Shown piece after piece: positions 37,508 to 49,374 of a DNA stretch of 64,000 nt (its first letter is position 1; each line of letters starts with the position of its first letter). Position numbers and translations under genes: made by a program. Below the pieces are notes generated by a model, which saw only the letters and a list, made by a program, of their open reading frames with translations, was not told the DNA's origin and did no database searches. Where the stretch lies: contig OZ316893.1 of NCBI GenBank assembly GCA_973895155.1, positions 13,578,001 through 13,642,000 of the forward strand, given 5' to 3'. The stretch comes from Marsupella aquatica (lineage: Eukaryota; Marchantiophyta).

Positions 37508-39815
37508 GGTTGATTGAGGGCAATAAGGAGTTTTTCAAATTTAACGACCACAAAGTGAGCAAGAGGAAGGAACTTCCAAGAACCCTGATTTGTTTGTTAG
37601 GTTGGGATTTTGAAGCCCTGATTTGCTTGTTGGATTGGTTATTTGAAGTGAAAAAAGGGTCAAACAAAGTACAATGGAGTAAAGAGCAAAAGTTGTGCTG
37701 AGAACAAATACCAAACTTAAATGAAGAGGATATATGAGTACAAATGCAAACCCCAAAGACCCTTAGTAGAAAGACAACAAATAAAGATCATCTAGTGCAA
37801 CAGGGTGATGAGCTAATGGTACATGTAGTGCAATATGATTATGAGCTAAGGGGATCTAGTGCAATAGTGTGCTGAGCTAATTACACACGGAGTGCAATAG
37901 GATGATAAGCTAAGGGGTGCCCTCTGTGGGCAAGCCTCCCCTGTGGAGCAACGGTATAAGGTTCATCGATTGTGGGACCTTGATCATGCAGAATTAATGA
38001 TTAATCTAAACAGTTGCTGAGGCAAAAAGTATTGCACTAGAAATAGAAGCCGCCCTCATCAGGACATGCATTGAATGCCCAAATTGAAAATCTCGAGGAT
38101 GATTTCCAGTCACCCACTTGCCACCCCAGACGCCCTCCTTGGCCTTCTCTTGTTTGCCACAATGGGGGTGATTGGAAATGAGCACATAAGTTTATTTCAG
38201 CTTTTAAGTACTTTGCCCACTAAAGATGTTCTAATTGACAATATTATATGGCTTTTTTTGTATTTATAAATATGCCACGAATTCGTATATGGATGACAAG
38301 TTCATCAATGTAACCAGGAGAATTATTGTCACTTGCCTATCCAACCATTTATACGTAAGATCGTACTTTCCTTTGCATAAACTGTTGGTATCGTGTTACA
38401 GGGTCGTTGAGGGACGCTATTTGGAGGATTCCCACACGTAAGGATGAATATGTTTGATTCCGCTCCCGGAAGTGTACTTTTTGATCAAGTCTACCGACTG
38501 GCCTCTACGTTTTTGATCAAGTCATGGGGAATGGTCCTACATTCTACAACTAATGGCCACCGGGTGAGTGTTGTCACCACTCCCCCTTACATGGTCAATC
38601 GTACAAACGTTTTACAATAGGATTTTAACACTAGTGACCAAGGCAACCTCTTTCACAACAAAGCCAATCACATGCACTAGGGGAAGGAAAACAGGCAACA
38701 CAAGAAGTAACAAGTGACACACAAAATTTCTGAACTTCAAACCAAATCCATATTTCTTAGTGGTGTACGCAACACATGCAAGGACAACCCGGGCTCCTGC
38801 CGTCTGCCCAACTCCTCCCTCCTTGGGACAAGCGATACGTCCTCCACCTCACTACTCTGGCTGAAATCCCTCCTCTTCCGTGTGCTACTCACAAAGATCT
38901 TTCCATACTAAACTAAGTTCCCCCCAATTCACTACGGGGCTCCCCCTAAATACTAAAAAAACACACCAAAGCACCCCTCACGGGGTTACGACGATGGTGG
39001 CTACCCTAGCAGCGCCACTAAAACCTTACACGAGAAATCCCTAACCTAAAACATACGGCACATACATGCTCCTAAAACCCTAATCTAACTATGGGACCGA
39101 CGGTGCCTTCAACAGTGCCAACTGTAATCCGTAATGCATACAAAAAAGGGCCCTACACTAGTCGAAACTCAGAACTACTCCAAATACGCTTCTAATGAAC
39201 AACCTGTGTGGCCCTCCTCCACCTGAACACGACTCCGTAAACAGACCTCGGACGGTCAAGTTATGGATGTTTGAATCCGTAATATGCCCGAACTCATAAC
39301 TTCTTGGTCTTGGCTCCGCTCAGGGAGCGTCGCACCTTGCCAGAATTGGCTCCTCAAGCTCCTTCCAACAAGCCCTGGAGTTGATCATTCTGAGATGTGT
39401 CAGAAACGATAATCCATATGGCTAACATCCGTATGGCCTACTAGTCCTCCTCATTACCACCACCGGTCCGCCATAGAAGGAGGGGCCCCAACAATTGTCG
39501 AAACTAAAATATTCTCATAATTCACTTCTGACAAAATATCTTAGGAGCCCTCCTCTTCCTGATCACGGCTCCATAAACGGCGCACAAAACTGAGGTCAAA
39601 CGGTTGAGAGATATATACGGCTGTTCACATATTTACGATAATCGGGGCACTGCCTCCCTCCTCTCCATCCGTACAACACACCACCCCGGCTTTGCAAAAC
39701 ATAGATCACCGTTCCCGTAGGGGCTGCTACTTACTCCTCCCCTTGGAAAGTCGGGACCTCCTACAGTACGGAAGTCTGTACGGCCTCCAAACTCCCGTAT
39801 TCTCAAAAAACGTGA

Positions 39816-40143
39816 TGTCACACCATTCTAGGTAGTGTTAGAGTGTATCATACTATCTAGATCCGTATGTTTGGTATGTGTGCTATATGAGCCGATAAGG
39901 TTCCGTCAGGTTTGTGTGAGAGGGTACTTCTCACTTGTGAGGCATTGAAAGGTCATCTTTCAATGTTGAGCCTTGGAGAGAGAGGAGCTTGAGTGGCTAT
40001 GGTGGCTGTGAGCTCCGCTTGTGTAACGTGGATTCCTTGAGTAGTGCAAGGTGCGTTGGCTTGATATACGTGTGTGATCGGATCGGTGCGGGATCGATGC
40101 GGTATTGTTGACCGGGATCGTTGTGCCGATTGTGTGGAGATTA
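39816..40143 (+). repeat. 5' LTR segment Q (328 bp)
   Basis: This segment matches 45859-46186 with only a few differences, mostly transitions. Unlike the 3' copy, it is not followed by the 137-bp segment P that starts TGTGGG. Internal sequence follows directly. Confidence 0.9.
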
Positions 40144-41500
40144 CATTGAAAGATCAGATGCGAACTCTGTTGTGCGGACTGTGCAAACAGAAGTTCGTTT
40201 CGGATTGATTGAGTTGGTGATGGTTTGTGGAAATCGTTTCAATCTGTTGCGTGGATCCGTGGTATCTCGAATCTCATTGAGTAGATCCTTAGTCCTTCAA
40301 TCTGCTGCAGTTTGTGTTGGCAAATGCTATTTTGAGGATCTCAAATCATTGAAGATCGCAGATCGCTCATTGTGTCACCGGATCTGGGCACATAACGCTA
40401 CTGTTGTAGCCGAGTTTGAATATTGGTTTTCGTGGAGGAAAGCATTCCGCGAATGTTGGCAGATCGTCGGACAGTGGAAGTCATCCACGAGGCTTCAGAT
40501 CTGATTTTCGACTACTGTGATAAGGCGCAAGTGAAGCGGCGATCTGCCGATGCTCCGCACGGTTATGTGGAAGGGCCAATCCGCATTTTTCATGAAGGAA
40601 ACGATTCACAAAGTTGCTGCAACTCGCGGATCCGATCGACAGGGCGCCGACTGTCCGTCGCCTGCTTGCAGCTGATCCGACCGCAACTCCCGTTTGACAG
40701 GGCGCCGAAGACTGTCCGTCGTTCTGTGAAGGGAAACTGAGAGACGGAAATCTGAATGTTGCCAAAACTCGATTCGGCGTAGCGGGCGTGAAGGGCTCAC
40801 TCTTTGGCTCATCTCAGCGTTTTGAGGCTTCGAGGCAACTCGTGGTTACTCGGGACGAGGGGCGTGAGGGCGGAGCAGGAGCGGGCGGGCCAGCAAGCCA
40901 CTGGTACGTGAGGAGTAGTTGCAAGTGCTGCCATTTTGGAGTGACAGATTTGGTGCATAATGACAAGTGAGAGGTCACCCATCCCAAAGCTATTCCTCCT
41001 CTCATGCGCTTAACTAGCAAGTTTCTATGTGGTGCATTGTACATGCTTCCTTCCACATTTGATATCCAAGGAATGAGGCCCTAGGGGTTTTATGCACTTT
41101 TGAATTCATCTAGATACTCTGTTTTAGCTAGTTTGCGATGGATTCTTGAATATTTGATGCGGGATTCTTGAGGCCTATTATGAAGGCCCTACATTGAACT
41201 ATATGCACATTATTTACATGTATTTCTGATTGATTGGTGTGGAGAGTTGTGGTAAATCCTCTTCTTGTTGTTGGATCCTCTCCACACATGCTTCCTGTTT
41301 ATGCACCATGTTAGTTTGGCGTGGGCGCTTGATTCTATAGGAGTGATCCGGGTTTGCAACCGGACATTCTAGTTGTGCTATGTATTTCTCTCCTGGTGAT
41401 GTTGGAGTGATGCCCAACACACCATGGTGAGTGCTTGTGGTGCTGACAAGGATAGATTGCCCTTAAGGTTAGCACATAGATTAGGTTAGGGTTGGTCACC
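40144..41500 (+). other. Untranslated leader of the gypsy element
   Basis: About 1.36 kb between the 5' LTR segment and gag with no supported reading frame. No recognisable primer-binding site follows the LTR segment, consistent with loss or rearrangement of sequence at that junction. Confidence 0.6.
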
Positions 41501-42685
41501 ATGGATTCTTCTGGTGCTGTTGGATTACCCGATGGACGACAGACCGGTTTCACTCGGAGTGGGGCACAGTTTCGGCCAGCGGCATTGGTAGCAGTCAGCA
41601 GTGCAGCTTCAGACAGTGATTCTGATGAGGACTCAGTGACCAGTTCTCCTCATCATCAGGTGGTTGCACCTTTGTTGTGGGATATGGACGAGATGTACGG
41701 GGCTACAAAGGGCCCATGACGATACTCTGGTGCAGTTGGCACAATTGATCTGGATGACTTCATCCAGGATTTTGATACGTGGTGCAATATGCAAACATTG
41801 CGTAACGCCACATTGTTTACCCCTTTCATGGCATGGAAGGGATTATTTCAGCATTTGGAGGGGCCACCCATGGATGACTACCATGAGTTTCGGAAGGCTC
41901 ATTTGGTTGAGATTGAGGCATGGAGGCAGCATTGGTCGCCTAATTATGTGTCCATCACCTATGGCACTAGTGCGGCTGCCCAACCCATTGCCATAGCTGT
42001 TGCTTCTTCTAGCAGCACTAGCCAGAGTGGCACACCATCCACCAACAGCACTCCAGCAGCATCCACCGCTACTCCTGCCGGTGTGATTGTGACAGGAACT
42101 GGAGTTGCGCCAGCATTTAACCTTGTGGTGGAATTCTTTGAGGTACTGAAACAGAACTATCAGGGTGTAAGAACTGATAAGTTGAAGGGTCTTCAGGAGT
42201 TCCAGCGCAAGACTGGAGAGAGTCTACGTGAGGCATACACTCGTATGCGCAGATTGATCACTGTCACCAAGGGAGTGACAGAGGCTCAGGCAGTCCAGTT
42301 TTGGTATGCAATTCTGGACAGAGAATTGCGACGTAGAGTGAGAGATGTCACTCTGCTTAGGGATGCAGATCCCACATTAGCAGTTGTTTTTACACTTTCT
42401 AAGCGCATTGAGCTCAATATGGTGAATGAGAAGGTGGTGACTTCCGGATTTGCCAAGGAAGCACCAAAGGCTACATCCACATCCACATCCACACCACAGC
42501 CTACTGCACGAAAGAGCCAGAGGGAGAAGCCTACTGCACGAGAGTCTACCAGCCAGAGACCTATGCCCTCTTATGCTGGACAACAGTCAGGATGTTGGAC
42601 CTATGGTGGGGATCATGCACAAAGATATTGCCCAGATCATAGAGGATCAGGGGGAGCATCAGCGCGTGATCAGGGGGAGCTCTGA
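41501..42685 (+). pseudogene. gag: gypsy gag (capsid and nucleocapsid), disrupted
   Basis: This is one frame apart from a TGA at 41717-41719, where a CGA codon would fit. The capsid-like region ('GLQEFQRKTGESLREAYTRM') is followed by a Ser/Thr/Pro-rich linker. The nucleocapsid zinc knuckle reads 'CWTYGGDHAQRYC', so the second cysteine of C-x2-C-x3-H-x4-C is replaced by Tyr (TAT for TGT). Gag would package element RNA. Without the stop it would be about 394 residues. Confidence 0.9.
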
Positions 42686-44055
42686 TTCAAAGCAAAACTC
42701 AAGATTTGTTGGAGGCTGGATTGGTGGAGATTTCATATGGGGAGTATGCATCTGCCACAATGATGCCAGCCAAGAAGGATGTGCATGGCAATTACACAAA
42801 TAGGCGCATGTGTGGTGATTACAAACCTATTATTTGCCAGACAAAATCTGATCGATATGCCATGCCCACACCTGATGAGATCTTTGATGCTGTGGGGCAT
42901 GCAAAGGTTTTCAGTTCATTGGATCTGAGGGCAGGGTACCATCAGCTTCCAATTAGGCATGCTGACAGGTCCAAGACAACATTCTGGGGGATTGATTCTT
43001 ATGGCAAAGATCGTTTGTATCAGTGGTTATTCTTACCATTTGGGTTGAAGAATGCACCAGCTGAGTTCCAGAGAGTCATGGATCGAATCCTTGCAGGTTT
43101 GGATTTTGTCAGATGTTATATTGATGATATTTTGGTCTATTCTTCTATTGTGGAAGAACATCAACAGCACTTGCAGATTGTGTTGGAGAGATTGAGAGCA
43201 CATGGGTTGAAGCTCCATCCTGGCAAGTGTAAGTTCTTCCAAGACCAGATTGAGTATTTGGGCCACACTATATACCCAGGGGGATTGGGTGTACAGCAGA
43301 CTAAAGTGGAGGCCATTACACAGATTCCTTGTCCTACTGATGTGAGTAGAGTTCGTGCATTCTTGGGATTGGCGAGCTACTATAGGAGGTATGTTAAAGG
43401 ATTTAGCCAGCTTGCTAAACCTTTGACCATAATCACTAAGTTGGATCAAGAATGGATTTGGGGTGATGACCTGGAGCGTGCCTTTCAGGAGTTGAAGCAA
43501 AGGTTGGCATCATCCCCTATTTTGAGAAGACCCATTTCAGGCAGACCATTTCAGCTACACACTGATTGGAGTGGAGTAGGACTTGGAGCAGTGCTGACTC
43601 AGAAGGATGATGAGGGGAATGAGTTTGTTGTGGCTTATGCCAGTAGATCAAACAATTCAGTAGAGGCTAAGTATAGCTCTTATGAGGGAGAGTGTTTGGC
43701 AGCAGTGTGGGCTGTTGCACACTTTCGTTGCTACTTGTTTGGTAACCCCTTCACCTTGATCACTGATCATCAGCCTCTTAAGTGGTTAATGGAGTCTGAC
43801 AAGCTTACAGGGAAGCTTGCACGATGGGCATTGTTGTTACAGGAGTATGATTTCCAGGTGGTGCATAGGCCTGGAAAAGTGAACTTGGATGCAGATGGAT
43901 TAAACCGCAATCCATGTACCAGTCAGCAAGATGAGACTGAAGCTAGATGGCATGATGAGTCAGATAAGGAGATGGTGCCAGGATGGCATGCATCTACCTT
44001 TCTTTGTTGGGTGCCAACATACAGTGGACTCTACCTCATTGGATGGAGTGGATGA
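42686..44055 (+). pseudogene. pol: gypsy reverse transcriptase and RNase H, truncated
   Basis: The frame opens at the deletion junction just after gag and begins inside the RT fingers ('QDLLEAGLVE'); protease and the RT N-terminus are missing. RT motifs visible are 'SSLDLRAGYHQLPI', 'LPFGLKNAPAEFQRVMD' and the catalytic 'YIDDILVYSS'. RNase H follows with 'LHTDWSGVGLGAVLTQ', 'YEGECLAAVWA', 'ITDHQPLKWLM' and 'VNLDADGLNRNP', so its acidic residues are retained. A one-base frameshift near 44000 takes translation into a stop at 44055. The RT frame differs from the gag frame, as expected if the deletion was not a multiple of three. Confidence 0.95.
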
Positions 44056-45544
44056 TGAGTCTTCAGATGTGGATGTTAGTGAGGTAACTATTGGACAGCA
44101 AGATATTCACAATGATGTGAGTGTGTTGGAATATCTGCGCAGTGGTTCTATTGTTGGTAGTGTTGATGCCAAGGAACGTGACAGGGTTCTATAGAGAGCC
44201 AAGAGGTTTCGATGGGAGGGAAACCATCTTTTGAGAGTACTGCATGATGGTAGCGTGTTGGTGGTCCCAAAACCATCATAGAGAATACATTTGGTGCGAC
44301 ATGCGCATGAGGAGTTGGGTCACTTTGGTGTAAAGCGCACTTACAGTTTGTTGCAGACACAGTATTGGTGGCGTGGTATGCACACTCATGTCCAGCAGTT
44401 GATAGCTAAGTGTGTGGTATGTGATAGAGTGAGAGCATCATTTAATGCTCCCACTCCCCAGTTACACCCGTTGTCGATCATGGGTTTGGGATATCGTTGG
44501 AGTTTGGATTTTGCTGGTCCATTACCTCTTACCCAACGTCATAATCGGTATGTTTTGGTCATGGTGGAGCACTTCTCCAAGTGGATTGAGCTAGTGGCGT
44601 TGCCAGATAAAGCCAATGGAGGAGTTGCTGCTACATTTTTGGATCGTGTACTCAGTCATTTTGGAGCACCAGCTGAGGTGTTGACTGATCAGGGAACTGA
44701 GTTTCATGGAGAGTTTGAGAGTTTGTGTGAACAAGTTCTGATTGATCATCGTACTACCTCTCATGATCATCCTGAGGCAGATAGATTAGCTGAGAGAGTT
44801 GTGCAAACTGTGAAGAGAGGATTGCGTAAGTATGGCTTGCAGGTTGGTCATCTGGGAGATTGGGATCTCCAGCTACCTTGGTTAGCTATGGGCTACCGTT
44901 TCAGTCGGCAAACATCACTTGCATCCTTCTCACCTTACTTTTTGCTCTATGGTAGAGAGCCAGATTTGCCAACAACTATTCGTCGTGATGTTGCATCAGT
45001 TGTGAACTTGGATGATCCTGATGTTTGGGTCAAGGTGTGTTCAGAGAGAGCACGGGTATTTCAGCAAGTGATGCCCATGGCTTTTGACAACCTTGCCATT
45101 GCCCAACATCGTGATACTTTGAGGTATGCCACTATTCGTGGAGGAGGTTACCGTGCAAGCGTTCGGCAATTTCATCCTGGTGATTATATTTATTTGCAGC
45201 AGACAGCACCCACGACACTTGATGTGACCGCAGGTCGGACAATCTTACGTGTGCGTGAAGTGTTGCCTTCTGGTGTCCTGATGTTGGAGGGACGCGATGG
45301 TATGGTTTGGAAGGATCATGTGCGCAACTATGCACCATGTCACCTTCCCAATATTGATGGTACTGTAGATCCAAGCTTGGCACATTTTCGTGCTGGCTTG
45401 AAATGTATGTTGTGTGGATCTGCTCAGGGGGCAACTACTATGTTGATTTGTGATAAGTGTTCTAGAGGATGACACATGTCATGTTTGACACCACCATTGC
45501 AGGTGATTCCTAGTGGATCATGGTTGTGTCCTCAGTGTCGGTGA
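44056..45544 (+). pseudogene. pol: gypsy integrase with C-terminal PHD finger, disrupted
   Basis: After the frameshift the frame is continuous except for stops at 44192-44194, 44279-44281 and 45470-45472. It has an HHCC zinc-binding region ('HAHEELGHFGVKRTY', 'CVVCDR') and the catalytic core with 'SLDFAGPLP', 'LTDQGTEFHGEF' and a Glu 35 residues after the second Asp. A GPY-like module follows ('FHPGDYIYLQQ'). At 45404-45541 there is a canonical C4HC3 PHD finger: C-x2-C-x11-C-x2-C-x4-H-x2-C-x14-C-x2-C, ending just before the TGA at 45542. The internal TGA at 45470 lies within the finger, where PHD fingers normally have Trp. PHD fingers read histone H3 tails, so a targeting role for integration is inferred. 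Confidence 0.93.
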
Positions 45545-45705
45545 AGCCGACTAGTTATCATTTGTGTTCTCTTGGCAGATATGGATTGCAGGTAGGTGAT
45601 CGATGAGGCTCACTTGCACCCGGCCTCCTGATCTTCACACCTAAAAAGGTGTATATCAACCTTGTAGAACTCATGGCTAGCTAGAGTTAGGGGACCTTAC
45701 TCCCA

Positions 45706-45720
45706 GCTAAGGGGGGCGAC
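45706..45720 (+). promoter_or_regulatory. Polypurine tract
   Basis: The sequence 'gctaaggggggcgac' lies directly before TGTGGG at 45721, the position expected for the plus-strand primer next to a 3' LTR. It marks the start of segment P, not of the TGTCACACC segment. Confidence 0.75.
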
Positions 45721-45858
45721 TGTGGGTTTTGGACATGTGTAGACATGAGTTCCACTTGTATTCCATTCTCTTGTGTTTGTGATGTGGCAGTGTGACTATG
45801 TCTGGATGTATGTGACAAACAATGTATGTTGTGTAGCGATATGTATGCACACGATAGC
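45721..45858 (+). repeat. Extra LTR segment P before the 3' LTR
   Basis: This 138-bp segment beginning TGTGGGTTTTGG is about 95% identical to 46188-46323. The 5' side of the element has no copy of it. Confidence 0.9.
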
Positions 45859-46323
45859 TGTCACACCATTCTAGGTAGTGTTAGAGTGTATCATACTATC
45901 TAGATCCGTATGTTTGGTATGTGTGCTATATGAGCCGATAAGGTTCCGTCAGGTTTGTGTGAGAGGGTACTTCTCACTTGTGAGGCATTGAAAGGTCATC
46001 TTTCAATGTTGAGCCTTGGAGAGAGAGGAGCTTGAGTGGCTATGGTGGCTGTGAGCTCCGCTTGTGTAACATGGATTCCTTGAGTAGTGCAAGGTGCGTT
46101 GGCTTGACATAGGTGTGTGATCGGATCGGTGCGGGATCAATGCGGTATTGTTGACCGGGATCGTTGTGCCGATTGTGTGGAGATTATTGTGGGTTTTGGA
46201 CATGTGTGGACATGAGTTCCACTTGTATTCCATTCTCTTGTGTTTGTGATGTGGCAGTGTGACTATGTCTGGATGTATGTGACAAGCGATGTATGTTGTG
46301 TAGCGATATGTATGCGCACGACA
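45859..46323 (+). repeat. 3' LTR (segments Q plus P, 465 bp)
   Basis: It starts TGTCACACC, ends CGACA, and is followed by GTGA, matching the four bases before the 5' end of the element. It consists of segment Q (45859-46186) and segment P (46187-46323). The same Q-then-P order and nearly the same outer ends occur in the diverged copy at 59449-59888. Confidence 0.85.
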
Positions 46324-47634
46324 GTGATCCAGTGTATCTTCTCCATCTTAGCTCCGTTTTGGCCGTGTGACACGTCGTTGGAATCAGCTCGACGAGTTAT
46401 TCCTAACAAGCCCATGAACTCCTAATTTTGAGATGGTCGAAAATTTGATGTTCGTACAACCAGGATCCGTACACACGTTGAAAGCAAGCACAAGAGGGAA
46501 AGGGTTCAGGGTTTAGGTATGGATGGGAACCCCACAAGGGAGAATAGAAAAAAAGGGAAATAAGAAAGTGTGAGGGCCCCTTCTATGTATGTGTCCTTCT
46601 ACGGAGTGGTTCTTCTACGGAGTGCCCTTCTACGGAGTGCGAAAGGGAAAGAGAGCAAAAACCGTATGAGGACCACACAAAGGGTGAAGGGGAACACAAG
46701 TGTGGGAACCCCTTCCTTCTAAGGGCCCTCCCACCATCACTACTCCAAGATTGTCTAGTTTTACCATTTTACAGGCATTGAGGTTTCTCAAGATGTCACT
46801 TTTTGATACAGACCTAAACTCAACTAGGAAACCCCAGTTTTGCATGGGGCTCATTGAGGGCTTCAAAATGAATCCAAACATGACCATGTTTGGAATAGTA
46901 CTAGCGCAACAACGTCTGTTTCAAGTTTCAATGTTTTCTATATTTTGGTCATTATTCCCGTTTTACGCCTTATGTGGAGCCTCCGGCTAGTCCCCACCCC
47001 TCCGAGATGCCCACACCTTGCCTCCAAGTCCTTGGGATGCCTTGTGGCCTCCTTGTACCCCCTCAATGGTTCCTTTGTCGCCCAACACCCCTCTCAACTC
47101 CGGCTTCCGGTTGTCGCCTATATATTAGAACTAACAAAAATTAAAAAATTTGAAAATCAAAACACTTTTGCTACACCTACTTGTCTTTCTACATATATAC
47201 GCAGTTATAAGTCATCACTAAGTTACTACCGGGTTTGGGGCCTGTCACAATTATATACAAAAACAATGGCATATTTGTAAACACACTAAAATAATGTAGT
47301 ATTGTATATTTAGACATCTTTAGTGGCAATGTACTTAAAATTTTAAATTTATATTTAATAACATTTGACAAAACAAAGCTATACTTTGAAGAATGAGGTA
47401 AAATAAAGGATGACCATTAGCGATAAGCCAAAAACAATCAGTAAAAGTAAATTCTTGCACCACCACAAATTGACTTGTGAAACTCCGGGTGAAACTCAGG
47501 TTGAGGTCATGAGACTCAAAGTTGTCTTAATCTGCTTGTCTCATTTTGGGGATGACTTAGAGCAAAGCACTTCATAAAGCCCTTCTTCAGGCCCTAATCA
47601 AATCATGAGTAGTTCAACTGAGAGACAACACATG

Positions 47635-47953
47635 TGTTAAACAAAGATGACATTCACAAAGGCAAGCCCATGATCATCCAACGCATAAGTAATCAACATA
47701 GAGAGATACGTGGTTCACCTTAGCTAAGACTACTTCCACAAGAACATACAAGAGCTTTACAACACTCTAGGTATGTCGGCCATGCCGAGTTTCTCAACTG
47801 GCTCCGTAACAAAGAACTTGAATTCCTCGTATCCAAGCAAATATTGTCGAGGATATAGTGTGCAACCTAGTTAACTTAACCTTGTCTGCGACTAAGATTA
47901 GTAGTAACTACGATTATAGTCGTAACCCTAGACTAAAGAGTAAATGTCTAACA
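47635..47953 (-). mobile_element. Solo LTR-like copy (family A)
   Basis: Read on the minus strand it runs from TGTTAGACATTTACTC to GTTTAACA, with TG...CA ends over 319 bp. It is the best-preserved full-length copy of the family also seen at 16256-16598, 17119-17830 and 63642-64000. No target duplication is evident. Confidence 0.7.
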
Positions 47954-49374
47954 TAATTTCCCCTGGAGCTATGCCTAAATAACAGTCAACTCAATCACCC
48001 TGATTTGACCACATTGTGACAACTAATGTTTTGATAGCATTTGACAAAACCAAGTGGAATTATATTTGAATAAGCCACTCCTCAAGTAAAAGCTCCTGCA
48101 CAAATTGAGCCAGTAAATATGGGTGGGTTTGTACGAAGGTTGGGGCATTTGCAACTTTTTTTCACTAAATAACTTGAAGGACCATTTCTTGTCCTAGGTG
48201 GACAGACTCCAAACACAAGTCAATTGAATTAGTCCCTTTATTGGGGTTTACTTCTCTTGTAAGTACAACATTCCATTCAAGATGTATTCAAGATGTTAAA
48301 ACAAGGTTTTTTTTTACTTGAACTTCCATATTAAATACAAATTTGTTGAATCAAGGCTCCTAAGGTTGAAAATGTTTGAAATGCCTATCCAGGCAGTCTA
48401 CAATTCTAGACAAAATAAGCATTCCACATCAGTAATATGCTTGCCACGGAAAATCAACTATAGTTGTTTCCACTCATAAGGTTGCTCCAATTTTCAACCT
48501 TCCTCAAATGATATCAAAAACTTTTAGGACTAGGTATCTAGATAAATCAGCAATTGCAACAATTTTCTTTAAGCTAAGTACAGTAGCTTGTCTTGTAGAG
48601 TTTCCCCCCTAAAAAAGATTCTATTCTTAAGAAGAATTTAATTAATCATTCCTCTTTAGAGTTTGGATAAATTGTTTTGTGACCCACCTTAATAAAAATA
48701 AAGTAGTTTTGGAGGTGATTTATAAGCTGTTAAAAGATTATAAATCTCTTTCAAAAAGTAGTGGGCCTTTCATCTTTCTCTCACAATGACTAGTTAGTGA
48801 CACATAAGTCACTCAGAACCATACACTTAGGAACAACACTCTGAGTGTAGTTAGAAGGGGAGGGAGTGACATTATCTTGAAGTGTTTGTTTCACAAGCCT
48901 TGGCTTCTTCACAATCTTGTGAAGAGATAGGTTAGGGTTTAGGTATCATAAGTATGAGGTGTTAATTTGATATAACTTAAGTATAAGGAATAAAATTATC
49001 ATATATTCTATGAAGGGTTGGGAACATTGAAAATAAATATAGACACTAAGAGGGGGCAAAAACAATTTCAAAGGACTTTATAAAAGATTATTGGACTTTA
49101 TATAAGGACCATATCTTTTTAAGGCAAATTGAAATAAAAATACATATAAAAAACCTCAACAAGAGAGTGACATGAGTAGGCGCCAAAACAACGTAACACT
49201 AGAAGAAACATTATACGTACAGCCCAGATTTATCTAAGTGTGAATAAACTGATGGCAATTGCGTCTGAGGTTTCCTAAAGCCACACTAAGCCATCCATTA
49301 GAGATCCCTTGGAGTGAGCACTATTGTATATCACATGGCTGCTAAAACACATGAATGTACCATTGCAGATTTAC

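Larger units (their letters stand above)
36504..39815. other. Repeat-rich region upstream of DCP2
   Basis: No gene was found. The first 650 bp, which should include the DCP2 promoter and 5' UTR, is made of GA/CT-rich tandem duplications. A G-run satellite-like array follows at 37280-37507. From about 38700 to 39815 the sequence is C-rich and contains two diverged copies of a block of about 120 bp starting near 39150 and 39483. Confidence 0.5.
39816..46323 (+). mobile_element. Ty3/gypsy LTR retrotransposon, 6.5 kb, defective
   Basis: The element starts TGTCACACC and ends CGACA, flanked by GTGA at 39812-39815 and 46324-46327, a probable 4-bp target-site duplication. In order it holds a 5' LTR lacking its last part, a leader of about 1.36 kb, gag, reverse transcriptase-RNase H, integrase with a PHD finger, a polypurine tract, an extra LTR segment and the 3' LTR. 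RT before integrase defines the Ty3/gypsy order. The protease region is deleted. The two shared LTR segments differ at only a handful of positions over 328 bp, implying a fairly recent insertion despite several stop codons. Confidence 0.97.

Noticed and set aside
37300-37701. 133-codon frame encoding repeated Gly-rich units
   Set aside because: It is produced by the G-run array; the unit lengths vary and do not maintain a frame.
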